NCBI GenBank assembly: GCA_018882795.1
Contig: VERJ01000018.1
Location: forward strand, 1-38,792
Length of the DNA: 38,792 bases
From: Burkholderiaceae bacterium
Lineage (GTDB): Bacteria; Pseudomonadota; Gammaproteobacteria; Burkholderiales; Burkholderiaceae_A
Direction: 5' to 3'
Position 1 is the stretch's first letter. Each line of letters starts with the position of its first letter. Shown piece after piece: positions 16,950-27,428 of the stretch. The notes beneath the pieces were generated by a model. That model was not told where the DNA came from, did not search any database, and saw nothing but the letters and a program-made list of their open reading frames with translations. The position numbers and the translations under genes were made by a program.

Positions 16950-18236
16950 TCAGACTTCAAGCAACAAGCGTGCGGGATCTTCCAAAGCATCTTTCATGGT
17001 GACCAGACCCAGCACCGCCTCTCGGCCATCGATGATGCGATGGTCATAGGACATCGCAAGATAGTTCATCGGACGCACCACCACCTGGCCGTTTTCCACC
17101 ACAGCACGATCCTTGGTGGCATGGATACCCAGAATTGCGGACTGGGGCGGGTTGATGATTGGCGTAGAGAGCATAGAGCCGAACACACCACCATTGGAGA
17201 TGGAGAAGGTGCCGCCGGTGAGTTCTTCGATCGAAATTTTGCCATCACGGGCCTTCACACCATATTCGGCAATTTTCTTCTCAATATCGGCAAAGGTCAT
17301 CTGGTCTACATTGCGCAGAATCGGCACCACCAGGCCACGCGGAGATCCTACGGCGATACCGATATCAAAGTACCCGTGGTAGACGATGTCATTGCCATCC
17401 ACAGAGGCATTGAGCACGGGATATTTCTTGAGTGCCGCCACCGCTGCTTTGACGAAAAATGACATGAAGCCCAGCTTCACACCGTGCTCTTTCTCAAACC
17501 GCTCGCCGTATTGCTTGCGCAGGGCCATCAGCGGGGCCATGTTCACCTCATTAAAGGTGGTGAGAATGGCGTTGGTAGCCTGAGACTGCAGTAGACGCTC
17601 TGCGATCCTTGCGCGCAGCCGACTCATCGGCACACGCTGCTCTGGCCTGCCCTCTAATTGAGCCTCGGGACCCAAGGTCACAGGCGGCTGAGGCAGGCCT
17701 GAAGAAACCGCGACAGATGGCAGCGCGGCTTCGGTAGCAGCAGGCGCTGCGGGAGCACCGCCTTTTTGTGCGGCCATGACATCGGCCTTGGTGATGCGGC
17801 CATCCTTGCCTGAGCCCTGGGTCACCACCACACCGGTTTCCGCCATCAGCTTTGCAGCCGAAGGCATCGCAATCGCAGCACCAGGCCGCGCAACTGACAC
17901 AGGCGCGGCAGGAAGGGGCGCAGCCGCCGCGGGCATCACTGCAGCACTACCCTGTGGTGGGCTTGCTGCAGGCGCTGCACCGGCACCGGCCTTAGCTTCC
18001 GAATCGATCTTGGCGATGACCTCGCCGGAGACCACGGTGCCGCCATCGCCCTTCACAATCTCGGTCAGCACACCGCCCGATGGCGCAGGAACCTCCAACA
18101 CCACCTTGTCAGTCTCAATCTCAATCAGGATCTCATCAATTGCCACAGCATCGCCGGGCTTTTTCTTCCACTGCAGCAAAGTGGCCTCAGCCACGGACTC
18201 GGAGAGCTGCGGAACCTTGACTTCATGAATCGCCAT
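16950..18236 (-). CDS. sucB: Dihydrolipoyllysine-residue succinyltransferase (E2 of 2-oxoglutarate dehydrogenase)
   Basis: E2 forms the core of the 2-oxoglutarate dehydrogenase complex and transfers succinyl groups to CoA. An N-terminal lipoyl domain (1-78) carries the lipoylated K44 in ETDKVVLE. Next comes an Ala/Pro linker, a peripheral-subunit-binding domain (about 125-162, [11 protein letters not shown] to [10 protein letters not shown]), a second linker, and the acyltransferase domain with H399 and D403 in YDHRIIDG. The length of 428 residues is typical. The start has GGGAAG upstream and lies 21 bases after odhA. It is often named odhB in this group. Confidence 0.96.
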   Translation of the reverse strand: MAIHEVKVPQLSESVAEATLLQWKKKPGDAVAIDEILIEIETDKVVLEVPAPSGGVLTEIVKGDGGTVVSGEVIAKIDSEAKAGAGAAPAASPPQGSAAVMPAAAAPLPAAPVSVARPGAAIAMPSAAKLMAETGVVVTQGSGKDGRITKADVMAAQKGGAPAAPAATEAALPSVAVSSGLPQPPVTLGPEAQLEGRPEQRVPMSRLRARIAERLLQSQATNAILTTFNEVNMAPLMALRKQYGERFEKEHGVKLGFMSFFVKAAVAALKKYPVLNASVDGNDIVYHGYFDIGIAVGSPRGLVVPILRNVDQMTFADIEKKIAEYGVKARDGKISIEELTGGTFSISNGGVFGSMLSTPIINPPQSAILGIHATKDRAVVENGQVVVRPMNYLAMSYDHRIIDGREAVLGLVTMKDALEDPARLLLEV

Positions 18237-18257
18237 CGTTCTTCCCTTTTTTCTTTT

Positions 18258-21116
18258 TTATTTGGTGTGCACAAAGCCTTTGATATTTCCGAAGGCCGTG
18301 TTGAGCAGATCTTTGAGCTGGGCCAGATGTTTTTCCAGATAGCCCACCGCCGGAGATGCCGATGCTGGTCGTCCCGCATAGGCCAGCTTCTGACCGGAGG
18401 CCATGTTCTCCAAGAGATTGTGCTGAAGCTGGAACCAGAAGCCCTGATTCTGGGGCTCATCCTGCACCCACACGAGTTCGCCCGCATTGGAGAATTTCTT
18501 GAGCTCTGCCGCAAACGCCTTGTGAGGAAATGGATAAACCTGCTCGACGCGAATGATTGCAACATTGCTGGCCTTCCGGTCCCGACGGGCGTTGACCAAT
18601 TCATAGTAAATCTTGCCTGAACAGGCCAGTACGCGGGTGACTTTTTTCGCCTCAATGCTTTTATCGACCTCGCCAATCACCGTCTGGAATCCTCCCTTGG
18701 TGAACTGCTCCAGCGGAGATGCGGCTTCCTTATTGCGCAGAAGTGATTTGGGCGAAAGCACCACCAGCGGCTTTCTGAAGGGCCGAATCATCTGACGGCG
18801 CAGCACGTGGAAGATCTGCGCACCGGTCGTGGGCTGCACCAGTTGCATATTGGTGTCAGCACAGAGCTGCATGAACCGCTCTGGTCTTGCCGATGAGTGC
18901 TCTGGACCCTGCCCCTCATAGCCGTGCGGTAGCAGCATGACCAGGCCTGACTGTCGGCCCCACTTCACCTCGCCCGATGAAATGAACTGATCAATCACAA
19001 CCTGTGCGCCATTGACAAAGTCACCGAACTGGGCCTCCCAGATCACCAGGGAATTAGGCTCGGCCGTGGAGTAGCCGTACTCAAATCCCAGCACGGCTTC
19101 CTCGGACAACACCGAGTCAATCACGGTGAATGGTGCCTGGCCCGGCGCCACATTTTGTAGTGGTACGTAGGTACCGGCATCCCACTTCTCGCGGTTCTGA
19201 TCATGCAGCACCGCGTGCCGATGGGTGAAGGTACCGCGGCCTGCGTCCTGGCCGGTAATGCGCACAGCGTAGCCACTGGCCACGAGCGACGCATATGCAA
19301 GATGCTCGCCCATCCCCCAATCCAGATTCACCTCGCCACGGCCCATGGCACGGCGATCAGCCAAGACTTTTTCCACAAGTGAGTGGGCCTTGAAATTTGC
19401 CGGAAGCGTCGTGATGCGCTCGGCCAATCGTTTCAGTTCAGCCGCGGGGACGGAGGTATCCGCATCGTCAGTCCATTTCTTTTTAAGAAACCCAGACCAA
19501 TCAACAGAATACTTGCCTTTGTAATTCGAGATCACTGGTGATGACTGATTGGTGCCCGCATCCATGTCGGCGCGATAAGCCTTGACCAGCTCATCACCCT
19601 CGCCAATCCGGATCACACCAACCGTCTCCAGACGATCTGCATAAAGCTTGCGGGTACCCGGGTGGGTGGCAATCACCTTGTACATGAGCGGCTGTGTCAG
19701 CGATGGTGTGTCTTGCTCGTTATGGCCCAATTTGCGGAAGCAGACAATATCCACCACCACATCCTTGCCGTACTCCATGCGGTAATCCACCGCGATTTGG
19801 GTGGCCAGCACCACGGCCTCGGGATCGTCGCCATTCACGTGTAACACGGGCGCCTCGATCATCTTGACCACATCTGAGCAGTAACTGGTCGAACGCGTGT
19901 CACGCGGATCTGATGTAGTGAATCCGATTTGGTTGTTGATCACAATGTGAATCGTGCCGCCCGTACCGTAACCGCGGGTCATGGCCAGATTCAGTGTTTC
20001 CATCACCACGCCCTGCCCCGCAAACGCCGCATCACCGTGGACCAGGACGGGCAGCACCTGGTGCCCCTTTGTATCGCCCCGACGATCCTGGCGGGCGCGG
20101 ACTGAGCCCTCCACTACCGGATTGACAATCTCCAGGTGCGACGGATTAAAGGCCAGGGAAATATGCACAGGACCACCGGGTGTGGAGATATCACTTGAAA
20201 ATCCCTGGTGATATTTCACATCGCCCGCCGGGAGATCATCAACGTGATGACCCTCGAATTCAGAGAACAGATCTTTGGGGATCTTGCCAAGGGTGTTGAC
20301 CAGAACATTCAGTCGGCCACGGTGGGCCATGCCGATCACGATTTCCTGTACGCCCTGCTCACCCGAGCGCTGGATAATTTCATCCATCGAGGCGATGAAC
20401 GACTCGCCGCCCTCCAGTGAGAAACGCTTCTGGCCCACATATTTGGTGTGAAGATAGCGCTCCAGGCCCTCGGCCGCAGTCACTTTGGACAGGATGCGCT
20501 TTTTCTTTTCTGGTGAGAAATTCGGCGCCGAGCGAATCGATTCCAGACGCTGCTGAAACCAGCGCTTCTCGGCTGGATCCGAGATATACATGAATTCAGC
20601 ACCCAAGGTGCCGCAGTAGGTATCACGAAGGCCCTTGATCATCTCGCGCAGCGTCATCTGCTCCTGTCCAAAATACAGGCTGTCTGCGCGGAAGGTAGTG
20701 TCAAGGTCCGCCTCGGTCAGATCGTAAAAACCGGGTTCAAGCTCCGGAATGACGGGCCGCTCCTGGCGTTTTAAGGGATCAAGATCCGCCCATTGGGCAC
20801 CGAGAAAACGGTAAGCCGCGATGATGGACTGGACATGGATCTGCTTGCGGGCAATCGACAAATCCCGCTCGGCCACTCGGGGCAAGAAGGCGTTGGCCTT
20901 GGCGCGCTGGGCGAACGACTCAATAATCGGGGCATGGGCCACATCCGATGTTTTTTCAGAGCCATCGGTAGCGGGAAGATTCTGCAGCTGATCGAAATAG
21001 GCCCGCCACTTATCGGGCACGGAGCCGGGGTTATCGAGATAGGCCTCGTAGAGTTCCTCGACATAAGGCGCGTTGGCGCCAAACAAATACGAATTGAGCT
21101 GGTAGCTCTTCATCAT
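18258..21116 (-). CDS. sucA: 2-oxoglutarate dehydrogenase E1 component
   Basis: This is the thiamine-diphosphate-dependent E1 that decarboxylates 2-oxoglutarate. The N-terminus MMKSYQLNSYLFGANAPYVEELYEAYL matches the E1o family. GMAHRGRLNVLVNTLGK, the STPGGPVHISLAFNPSHLEIVNPVVEG region and the C-terminal RPASASPAVGYLEKHLAQLKDLL are all characteristic. The length of 952 residues is normal. The start has GAAGGG about 8 bases upstream, and ATG codon 2 is equally possible. The 182-base gap upstream contains the gltA terminator, so odhA-odhB-lpdA probably has its own promoter there, though I could not identify it. Confidence 0.97.
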   Translation of the reverse strand: MMKSYQLNSYLFGANAPYVEELYEAYLDNPGSVPDKWRAYFDQLQNLPATDGSEKTSDVAHAPIIESFAQRAKANAFLPRVAERDLSIARKQIHVQSIIAAYRFLGAQWADLDPLKRQERPVIPELEPGFYDLTEADLDTTFRADSLYFGQEQMTLREMIKGLRDTYCGTLGAEFMYISDPAEKRWFQQRLESIRSAPNFSPEKKKRILSKVTAAEGLERYLHTKYVGQKRFSLEGGESFIASMDEIIQRSGEQGVQEIVIGMAHRGRLNVLVNTLGKIPKDLFSEFEGHHVDDLPAGDVKYHQGFSSDISTPGGPVHISLAFNPSHLEIVNPVVEGSVRARQDRRGDTKGHQVLPVLVHGDAAFAGQGVVMETLNLAMTRGYGTGGTIHIVINNQIGFTTSDPRDTRSTSYCSDVVKMIEAPVLHVNGDDPEAVVLATQIAVDYRMEYGKDVVVDIVCFRKLGHNEQDTPSLTQPLMYKVIATHPGTRKLYADRLETVGVIRIGEGDELVKAYRADMDAGTNQSSPVISNYKGKYSVDWSGFLKKKWTDDADTSVPAAELKRLAERITTLPANFKAHSLVEKVLADRRAMGRGEVNLDWGMGEHLAYASLVASGYAVRITGQDAGRGTFTHRHAVLHDQNREKWDAGTYVPLQNVAPGQAPFTVIDSVLSEEAVLGFEYGYSTAEPNSLVIWEAQFGDFVNGAQVVIDQFISSGEVKWGRQSGLVMLLPHGYEGQGPEHSSARPERFMQLCADTNMQLVQPTTGAQIFHVLRRQMIRPFRKPLVVLSPKSLLRNKEAASPLEQFTKGGFQTVIGEVDKSIEAKKVTRVLACSGKIYYELVNARRDRKASNVAIIRVEQVYPFPHKAFAAELKKFSNAGELVWVQDEPQNQGFWFQLQHNLLENMASGQKLAYAGRPASASPAVGYLEKHLAQLKDLLNTAFGNIKGFVHTK

Positions 21117-21259
21117 GATGCTTCACCCTTCTAGGCCTTTAGCCTGAAACGATGCAGGTTTAACCTTCCGCGCAACGGCCTGACCGCCTTACGGATCGCG
21201 ACGCCCTGAGTACTTTGCAGGACCCAGGACAAGCCTCAGGTTACCACTGCTCCTCCAAC

Positions 21260-21285
21260 AAAAAAAGGGGGTCTTCTCGCCCCCT
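21260..21285 (-). terminator. Intrinsic terminator after gltA
   Basis: On the minus strand AGGGGG (21285-21280), an 8-base loop and CCCCCT (21271-21266) form a strong stem followed directly by a run of seven Ts. It starts about 14 bases after the gltA stop. It separates the sdh-gltA unit from odhA-odhB-lpdA. Confidence 0.88.
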
Positions 21286-21298
21286 ATGATCTTTCTGC

Positions 21299-22606
<1,308 letters not shown>

Positions 22607-22635
22607 GGAGATTCCTTTCGGGGTGAGCCGTTGAC

Positions 22636-22965
22636 TCAGGGCTGATTTGCCCTGATTTTTTCCAGGATGGACCGCACTTCAGGAGAGTCGAGATCACCCT
22701 CGGGCTGAATGCGGCCCACCAGCAGATCCAGCAAGTCGTTGTCAGTGAGGTCGAGAAGACGGCCAAGGCCATCGTGATCCGCAAGCGTCATACGGCTGCC
22801 CCAGCGTTGGAAGAAACGCTCGAGCAACAAATCGTTTTCCAGCAGACCGCGGCGGGCACGCCAGCGCAGACGGCGCACGACTTCTTCGGGTGCAAGATCA
22901 GCCGAGCCCGCTGCAGGACTGACGACAGCAAAGGGGTCTGGCTGCATCAGTGCCATTGCGCTCAT
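22636..22965 (-). CDS. sdhE: FAD assembly factor SdhE
   Basis: SdhE helps attach FAD covalently to SdhA. The 109-residue product contains the [22 protein letters not shown] stretch, whose RGxxE core is the family signature, and a C-terminal helical acidic part ([21 protein letters not shown]). The N-terminal 25 residues before the domain are longer than in E. coli SdhE, so a later ATG (codon 4 or 7) could be the true start. The longest frame begins at TTG 22971; I chose ATG 22965. It lies directly after sdhB, as in related operons. Confidence 0.9.
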   Translation of the reverse strand: MSAMALMQPDPFAVVSPAAGSADLAPEEVVRRLRWRARRGLLENDLLLERFFQRWGSRMTLADHDGLGRLLDLTDNDLLDLLVGRIQPEGDLDSPEVRSILEKIRANQP

Positions 22966-22971
22966 CTTCAA

Positions 22972-23685
22972 TCAGACCGTGCGACGGACCATCAACTCTT
23001 TAATTTTGCCAATCGCCTTTGTGGGGTTCAGTCCCTTCGGGCAAACATCGACACAGTTCATGATGGTGTGGCATCGGAAGAGCCGATAGGGATCCTCCAA
23101 GTTATCAAGCCGCTCGCTGGTGGCCTGATCGCGGGAATCCGCAATGAAACGATAGGCCTGCAGCAGCCCAGCAGGGCCCACGAATTTGTCAGGGTTCCAC
23201 CAGAAAGAGGGGCAGCTCGTGGAGCAGCAGGCACACAAAATACATTCATACAGACCATCAAGCTCTTCGCGTTCTTCCGGCGACTGGAGTCGCTCCTTCT
23301 CGGGCGGTGGCGTATCGTTAATCAGGAATGGCTTGATCGAGTGGTACTGCTTAAAGAAATGCGTCATGTCCACGATCAGGTCGCGCACCACCGGGAGTCC
23401 AGGCAGCGGACGCAACACGATGGGCTCTTTCAGATCTCGAAGATTAGTGATGCAGGCCAAGCCATTTTTGCCATTGATATTCATGGCGTCCGAACCGCAG
23501 ACACCTTCACGGCATGAGCGGCGAAACGACAGAGAATCGTCCTTGTCGCTTTTGATGCGCATTAAAGCATCCAGCAGCATCTTGTCGGTTTCTTTGAGCT
23601 CGACAGTCAAGTCCTGCATATAAGGCTTGGCGTCCTTATCGGGATCGTAGCGGTAGATGGAGAAACGTACGGTGCGCGATGTCAT
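22972..23685 (-). CDS. sdhB: Succinate dehydrogenase iron-sulfur subunit SdhB
   Basis: SdhB carries electrons from FAD to quinone through three clusters. The [2Fe-2S] ligands are C58, C63, D66 and C78 (CREGVCGSD to LAC); aspartate at the third position is normal, as in E. coli. The [4Fe-4S] motif is [12 protein letters not shown] and the [3Fe-4S] motif is [17 protein letters not shown]. The length of 237 residues is typical. The gene starts 2 bases after sdhA. Confidence 0.97.
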   Translation of the reverse strand: MTSRTVRFSIYRYDPDKDAKPYMQDLTVELKETDKMLLDALMRIKSDKDDSLSFRRSCREGVCGSDAMNINGKNGLACITNLRDLKEPIVLRPLPGLPVVRDLIVDMTHFFKQYHSIKPFLINDTPPPEKERLQSPEEREELDGLYECILCACCSTSCPSFWWNPDKFVGPAGLLQAYRFIADSRDQATSERLDNLEDPYRLFRCHTIMNCVDVCPKGLNPTKAIGKIKELMVRRTV

Positions 23686-23687
23686 GA

Positions 23688-25478
23688 TCAGAACGTCCTC
23701 TTTTTAGGCACGAAGGTTTCGACAGTGAGCGGTTTCAGGTTCACCGGCTTGTAATCCAGGCGATTGGCATCGGAGTACCACAAGGTGTGCTTCATCCAGT
23801 TGGCGTCATCACGCTCGGTGAAATCGCGATGGGCATGGGCGCCACGGCTTTCCTTGCGGGCCTCGGCCGAAATGATCGTGGCCTTAGCTGTCTCAATCAG
23901 GTTATCCAGCTCTAAGGCCTCTACGCGTGCGGTGTTGAAGACCTTGGATTTGTCGCTGACATGCACATCCTGCACACGTTTGCTGATTTCCATGATCTTG
24001 GCAACGCCCTCTTTCAGCAGATCCGAAGTGCGAAACACGCCGCAATAATGCTGCATGGTGTTGCGAATATCCTGGGCCACATCCTGCACACGCTCACCCG
24101 AACGCGAGGCCTCCAGCTTGGCCAGACGCGATAGCGAAATATCCGCCGCATTGGGAGGCAGATCCCGATGCGACTGGGCCTTGAAATTCTGGCCAACGAT
24201 GTGGTTGCCCGCAGCGCGGCCGAAGACCACCAGATCAAGCAAGGAGTTGGTGCCCAGGCGATTGGCACCATGGACCGACACGCAGGCGCATTCGCCAATT
24301 GCATACAGGCCATTGACCACCGTGTTGGGATTGCCATTGCGCGGCACCACCACCTGGCCGTGATAGTTGGTGGGAATACCACCCATCTGGTAGTGGATGG
24401 TGGGCACCACCGGAATCGGCTCCTTGATCGGATCCACGTTGGCAAATTTGATCGCGATCTCGCGGATCGACGGCAGCTTCTTCATGATCTTCTCGGCGCC
24501 CAAATGATCAAGCTTCAAGAGCACATGATCCTTGTTGGGGCCACAGCCACGGCCTTCCTTGATTTCCTGATCCATGGATCGGGATACAAAATCACGTGGC
24601 GCGAGATCTTTCAGCGTAGGCGCATAGCGCTCCATGAAACGTTCGCCATTGCAGTTCAGCAGAATGCCGCCCTCCCCGCGCACGCCTTCGGTGACCAGCA
24701 CGCCAGCGCCCGCAACACCCGTCGGGTGGAATTGCCAGAACTCCATATCTTCCAGCGGGATGCCGGCACGCGCCGCCATGCCCATGCCATCCCCAGTATT
24801 GATAAATGCATTCGTGGAAGCGGCCCAAATACGGCCCGCACCACCCGTTGCAAACACCGTGACCTTGGCCTCGAGGACCATGACCTCACCGGTTTCCATT
24901 TCCAACGCCACCACACCAACACAATCGCCAGCGGCATCAAGAATAAGATCAAGGGCCATCCACTCGACAAAAAACTGCGTGCGTGCCCGTACATTGCGCT
25001 GATAGAGCGTATGCAGGAGTGCATGGCCTGTGCGGTCGGCGGCTGCACAGGCGCGCTGCACAGGCTTTTCACCGAAGTTCGCGGTGTGTCCGCCGAAAGG
25101 CCGCTGATAAATCGTGCCATCGGGGTTGCGGTCAAAGGGCATGCCAAAGTGTTCCAGTTCATAGACCACCTTTGGCGCCTCGCGGCACATAAATTCAATC
25201 GCATCCTGGTCACCCAGATAATCCGATCCCTTCACGGTATCGAACATGTGCCAGTACCAATTATCTTCACTCATATTGCCCAGCGATGCGCCAATACCAC
25301 CCTGCGCTGCGACGGTATGGGAACGGGTGGGGAAGACTTTGGAGAGCACAGCCACATTCAGGCCTGCTTCAGCCAGCTGCAGCGAGCAACGCATGCCCGC
25401 CCCACCGGCACCGACAATCACAGCGTCGAACTTGCGACGCGGCAGACTACTCGTTTGATTCGACATCACCTGCGCCAC
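23688..25478 (-). CDS. sdhA: Succinate dehydrogenase flavoprotein subunit SdhA
   Basis: SdhA oxidises succinate to fumarate. The FAD motif is [10 protein letters not shown] (21-30), and the histidine that binds FAD covalently is H54 in [10 protein letters not shown]. The active-site [11 protein letters not shown] and the [15 protein letters not shown] region are present, as is the C-terminal WMKHTLWY. The length is 596 residues. The start is GTG 25478, supported by GGAGGG seven bases upstream inside the end of sdhD; ATG 25466 is the alternative. It is translationally coupled to sdhD. Confidence 0.97.
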   Translation of the reverse strand: MAQVMSNQTSSLPRRKFDAVIVGAGGAGMRCSLQLAEAGLNVAVLSKVFPTRSHTVAAQGGIGASLGNMSEDNWYWHMFDTVKGSDYLGDQDAIEFMCREAPKVVYELEHFGMPFDRNPDGTIYQRPFGGHTANFGEKPVQRACAAADRTGHALLHTLYQRNVRARTQFFVEWMALDLILDAAGDCVGVVALEMETGEVMVLEAKVTVFATGGAGRIWAASTNAFINTGDGMGMAARAGIPLEDMEFWQFHPTGVAGAGVLVTEGVRGEGGILLNCNGERFMERYAPTLKDLAPRDFVSRSMDQEIKEGRGCGPNKDHVLLKLDHLGAEKIMKKLPSIREIAIKFANVDPIKEPIPVVPTIHYQMGGIPTNYHGQVVVPRNGNPNTVVNGLYAIGECACVSVHGANRLGTNSLLDLVVFGRAAGNHIVGQNFKAQSHRDLPPNAADISLSRLAKLEASRSGERVQDVAQDIRNTMQHYCGVFRTSDLLKEGVAKIMEISKRVQDVHVSDKSKVFNTARVEALELDNLIETAKATIISAEARKESRGAHAHRDFTERDDANWMKHTLWYSDANRLDYKPVNLKPLTVETFVPKKRTF

Positions 25479-25480
25479 GT

Positions 25481-25861
25481 TCAGACCCTCCAGAGAATTT
25501 CAATTGCCCAGACACCGCAGCCCAACAGCCAGAGAATCGTGAAAATCTGGAGTGCAAGCCTTATACCCAGGGCCTTCACGTAGTCCATCCAGATGTCACG
25601 CACGCCCACCCAGGCGTGGTAGATCAACGCCAATAGCGCGAGCAGCGTGAAGACCTTCATCCAGGTCTGGGCAAAAAGCCCCGCCCAGCCGCCGTAGCCA
25701 GGCTCGGATGTGAGCAGGACCGAGAGGAAAAGCACCACTGCATAGGTGCCAATCACAATCGCAGTAATGCGCTGTGCGAGCCAATCGCGCAGCCCGTAAT
25801 GGGCGCCCACGACAAGCCGCTTCGGGCCGATATTATTGGCGGAATCGCTTGATGTCGTCAT
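25481..25861 (-). CDS. sdhD: Succinate dehydrogenase membrane anchor subunit SdhD
   Basis: This is a small membrane subunit with three hydrophobic helices (about 31-51, 68-88 and 97-120). The heme b ligand candidate is H82, in IYHAWVGVRDIWMDY, with D93 and Y94 at the quinone-site positions known in E. coli SdhD. The length of 126 residues is normal. It starts 3 bases after the sdhC stop and precedes sdhA by 2 bases. Confidence 0.93.
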   Translation of the reverse strand: MTTSSDSANNIGPKRLVVGAHYGLRDWLAQRITAIVIGTYAVVLFLSVLLTSEPGYGGWAGLFAQTWMKVFTLLALLALIYHAWVGVRDIWMDYVKALGIRLALQIFTILWLLGCGVWAIEILWRV

Positions 25862-25864
25862 GTC

Positions 25865-26275
25865 TTAAAACACTCCAAAAATCTTTAACCAAGCCACAAA
25901 GGACAGCAACAAGGCCACCACCATGACACCCTTGCCCCAGGCCGCGGACTGCTCTTTGGCAAGGCCAATGTGCAGATCGCTCACCAAGTGACGAATGCCG
26001 GCAAACAGATGATGAAAAAATGCCCAGGTCAGACCGCAGAGCACGATCTTGACGAAGGGTGATGCGGTGGCCTCCATAAGCCGGGCGTAGCTCAGCTCAG
26101 AGGTAAGGCTGTAATCGAAGATCAGCAACACGATGGGCAGGGCCATAAACATGCCCAGACCACTCACCCGATGAAGGATGGACATCACACCGGCGGCCGG
26201 AAGCCGATACTGAAGAATCTGCGTGATGTGGATATTACGAAACTGCGGACGCGACTTTTTCGCGAGTTCGCTCAT
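25865..26275 (-). CDS. sdhC: Succinate dehydrogenase cytochrome b556 subunit SdhC
   Basis: SdhC is the larger membrane anchor. S32 and R36 in SILHRVSG correspond to the quinone-site residues of E. coli SdhC, and H89 in HHLFAGIRHLVSD is the likely heme b ligand. Three hydrophobic segments span about 39-57, 75-97 and 116-134. From the ATG at 26275 the protein has 136 residues, with GGGGG seven bases upstream. The frame extends 23 codons further to 26344, but that part covers the promoter region and its composition is not protein-like. It is first in the sdhCDAB-sdhE-gltA operon. Confidence 0.94.
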   Translation of the reverse strand: MSELAKKSRPQFRNIHITQILQYRLPAAGVMSILHRVSGLGMFMALPIVLLIFDYSLTSELSYARLMEATASPFVKIVLCGLTWAFFHHLFAGIRHLVSDLHIGLAKEQSAAWGKGVMVVALLLSFVAWLKIFGVF

Positions 26276-26321
26276 GAAAATCCCCCTGACAGACCAGCGT
26301 TTTAATTTTTTACTTTGCGTG

Positions 26322-26350
26322 ATTATAAAAGCCCTTTTTGACACCGCCTA
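26322..26350 (-). promoter_or_regulatory. Candidate sdhC promoter
   Basis: A perfect -10 TATAAT is read on the minus strand at 26327-26322, placing initiation near 26315 and giving a 40-base leader. The -35 position at 17-base spacing (26350-26345) reads TAGGCG, a poor match. This suggests dependence on an activator or a control element at the adjoining palindrome. Confidence 0.5.
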
Positions 26351-26366
26351 GGGTGAACCCTAAACT
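26338..26366 (+). promoter_or_regulatory. Candidate mdh promoter
   Basis: A perfect -35 TTGACA (26338-26343) is followed after exactly 17 bases by TAAACT (26361-26366), four of six matches to the -10 consensus. Initiation would be near 26373, about 42 bases before the mdh GTG. Its -35 interleaves with the sdhC promoter on the other strand. Confidence 0.5.
26349..26362. promoter_or_regulatory. 14-bp palindromic operator candidate between sdhC and mdh
   Basis: TAGGGTGAACCCTA is an inverted repeat of 6-bp arms with a 2-base centre. It lies inside the spacer of the candidate mdh promoter, overlapping its -10, and touches the -35 zone of the sdhC promoter. A dimeric repressor here could control both TCA blocks. 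No regulator gene is present in the gap. Confidence 0.5.
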
Positions 26367-26414
26367 CCACCTGTTTTTCTTCCCCAAAAATTGACTCTTT
26401 CCCAAGGAGCATTC

Positions 26415-27410
26415 GTGAGCGCCACCAAGTCCCCTATGCGCGTCGCCGTTACCGGCGCCGCTGGCCAAATCGGCTACAGCCTGCTGTTTCGTATCGCCAA
26501 CGGCGACCTGCTGGGTAAAGACCAGCCTGTGATCCTGCAGCTTTTGGAAATTCCCGACGAAAAAGCTCAGAAAGCACTCAAAGGCGTCATGATGGAGATC
26601 GATGACTGCGCCTTCCCGCTACTGGCGGGCATGACCGCCCACAGCGATCCAATGACCGCCTTCAAAGACATTGATATCGCCCTGCTCGTGGGTGCCCGGC
26701 CCCGTGGCCCAGGCATGGAGCGCAAGGACCTGCTCTCCGCCAACGCCCAGATTTTTACTGCACAGGGCAAGGCACTCAATGCCGTTGCCAAGCGCACCGT
26801 AAGGGTGCTGGTGGTCGGCAACCCCGCGAATACGAATGCCTATATCGCCATGAAGTCCGCGCCAGACCTGCCGAAAAAGAACTTCACCGCCATGCTGCGG
26901 CTGGACCACAACCGTGCACTTTCCCAGATCGCTGCCAAAACCGGCAAGGCAGTGGGCAGCATTGAGAAACTGATTGTTTGGGGCAATCACAGCCCGACCA
27001 TGTACCCCGACTACCGCTTTGCCACCATCGGTGGCCAGGGCGTGAAGGCCATGATCAACGACGAGGCCTGGAACAAGGACATCTTTCTACCCACCGTAGG
27101 CAAGCGCGGAGCGGCCATCATTGATGCCCGTGGCCTATCCTCAGCAGCATCGGCAGCCAACGCGGCCATCGACCACATCCGTGATTGGGTGCTCGGCACG
27201 AATGGCAAGTGGGTCACCATGGGTATCCCCTCCGATGGTTCCTATGACATTCCAAAAGACATCATTTATGGCTATCCGGTCACCTGTGCCAATGGGGAAT
27301 ATCAGATCGTGCAGGGCCTGGAAATTGATGGATTTTCGCGCGAACGCATGACCCACACGCTCAACGAATTGCTTGAAGAGCGTGATGGGGTGAGCCACCT
27401 GCTCGGATAA
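26415..27410 (+). CDS. mdh: Malate dehydrogenase (type 2)
   Basis: This enzyme oxidises malate to oxaloacetate with NAD+. The Rossmann motif is [13 protein letters not shown] (12-24), the substrate arginines lie in [11 protein letters not shown] (about 93-103), and D164 (RLDHNRA) with H192 ([12 protein letters not shown]) is the catalytic pair. The length of 331 residues and the [12 protein letters not shown] motif fit the cytosolic-type MDH family. The start is GTG 26415, with AAGGAG six bases upstream; the frame is open for eight more codons. It is divergent from sdhC and leads the mdh-lyase-acnA set. Confidence 0.96.
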   Translation: MSATKSPMRVAVTGAAGQIGYSLLFRIANGDLLGKDQPVILQLLEIPDEKAQKALKGVMMEIDDCAFPLLAGMTAHSDPMTAFKDIDIALLVGARPRGPGMERKDLLSANAQIFTAQGKALNAVAKRTVRVLVVGNPANTNAYIAMKSAPDLPKKNFTAMLRLDHNRALSQIAAKTGKAVGSIEKLIVWGNHSPTMYPDYRFATIGGQGVKAMINDEAWNKDIFLPTVGKRGAAIIDARGLSSAASAANAAIDHIRDWVLGTNGKWVTMGIPSDGSYDIPKDIIYGYPVTCANGEYQIVQGLEIDGFSRERMTHTLNELLEERDGVSHLLG

Positions 27411-27428
27411 CCCGCACTCCGCTTCGCC

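Noticed and set aside
24168-25583. 471-codon plus-strand open frame opposite sdhA
   Set aside because: It is antisense to a full-length sdhA with every expected motif, and its translation shows no family motif. It is a by-product of GC-rich codon phase.
26276-26344. Longer sdhC start at 26344
   Set aside because: The extension covers a TATAAT promoter element and encodes a Lys-rich tail not typical of SdhC. The ATG at 26275 has a GGGGG Shine-Dalgarno.
26339-26350. Third copy of the 25-base repeat near mdh (TGACACCGCC)
   Set aside because: Only about ten bases match and the GGTGTC half is missing, so it is more simply explained as the mdh -35 and its flank.
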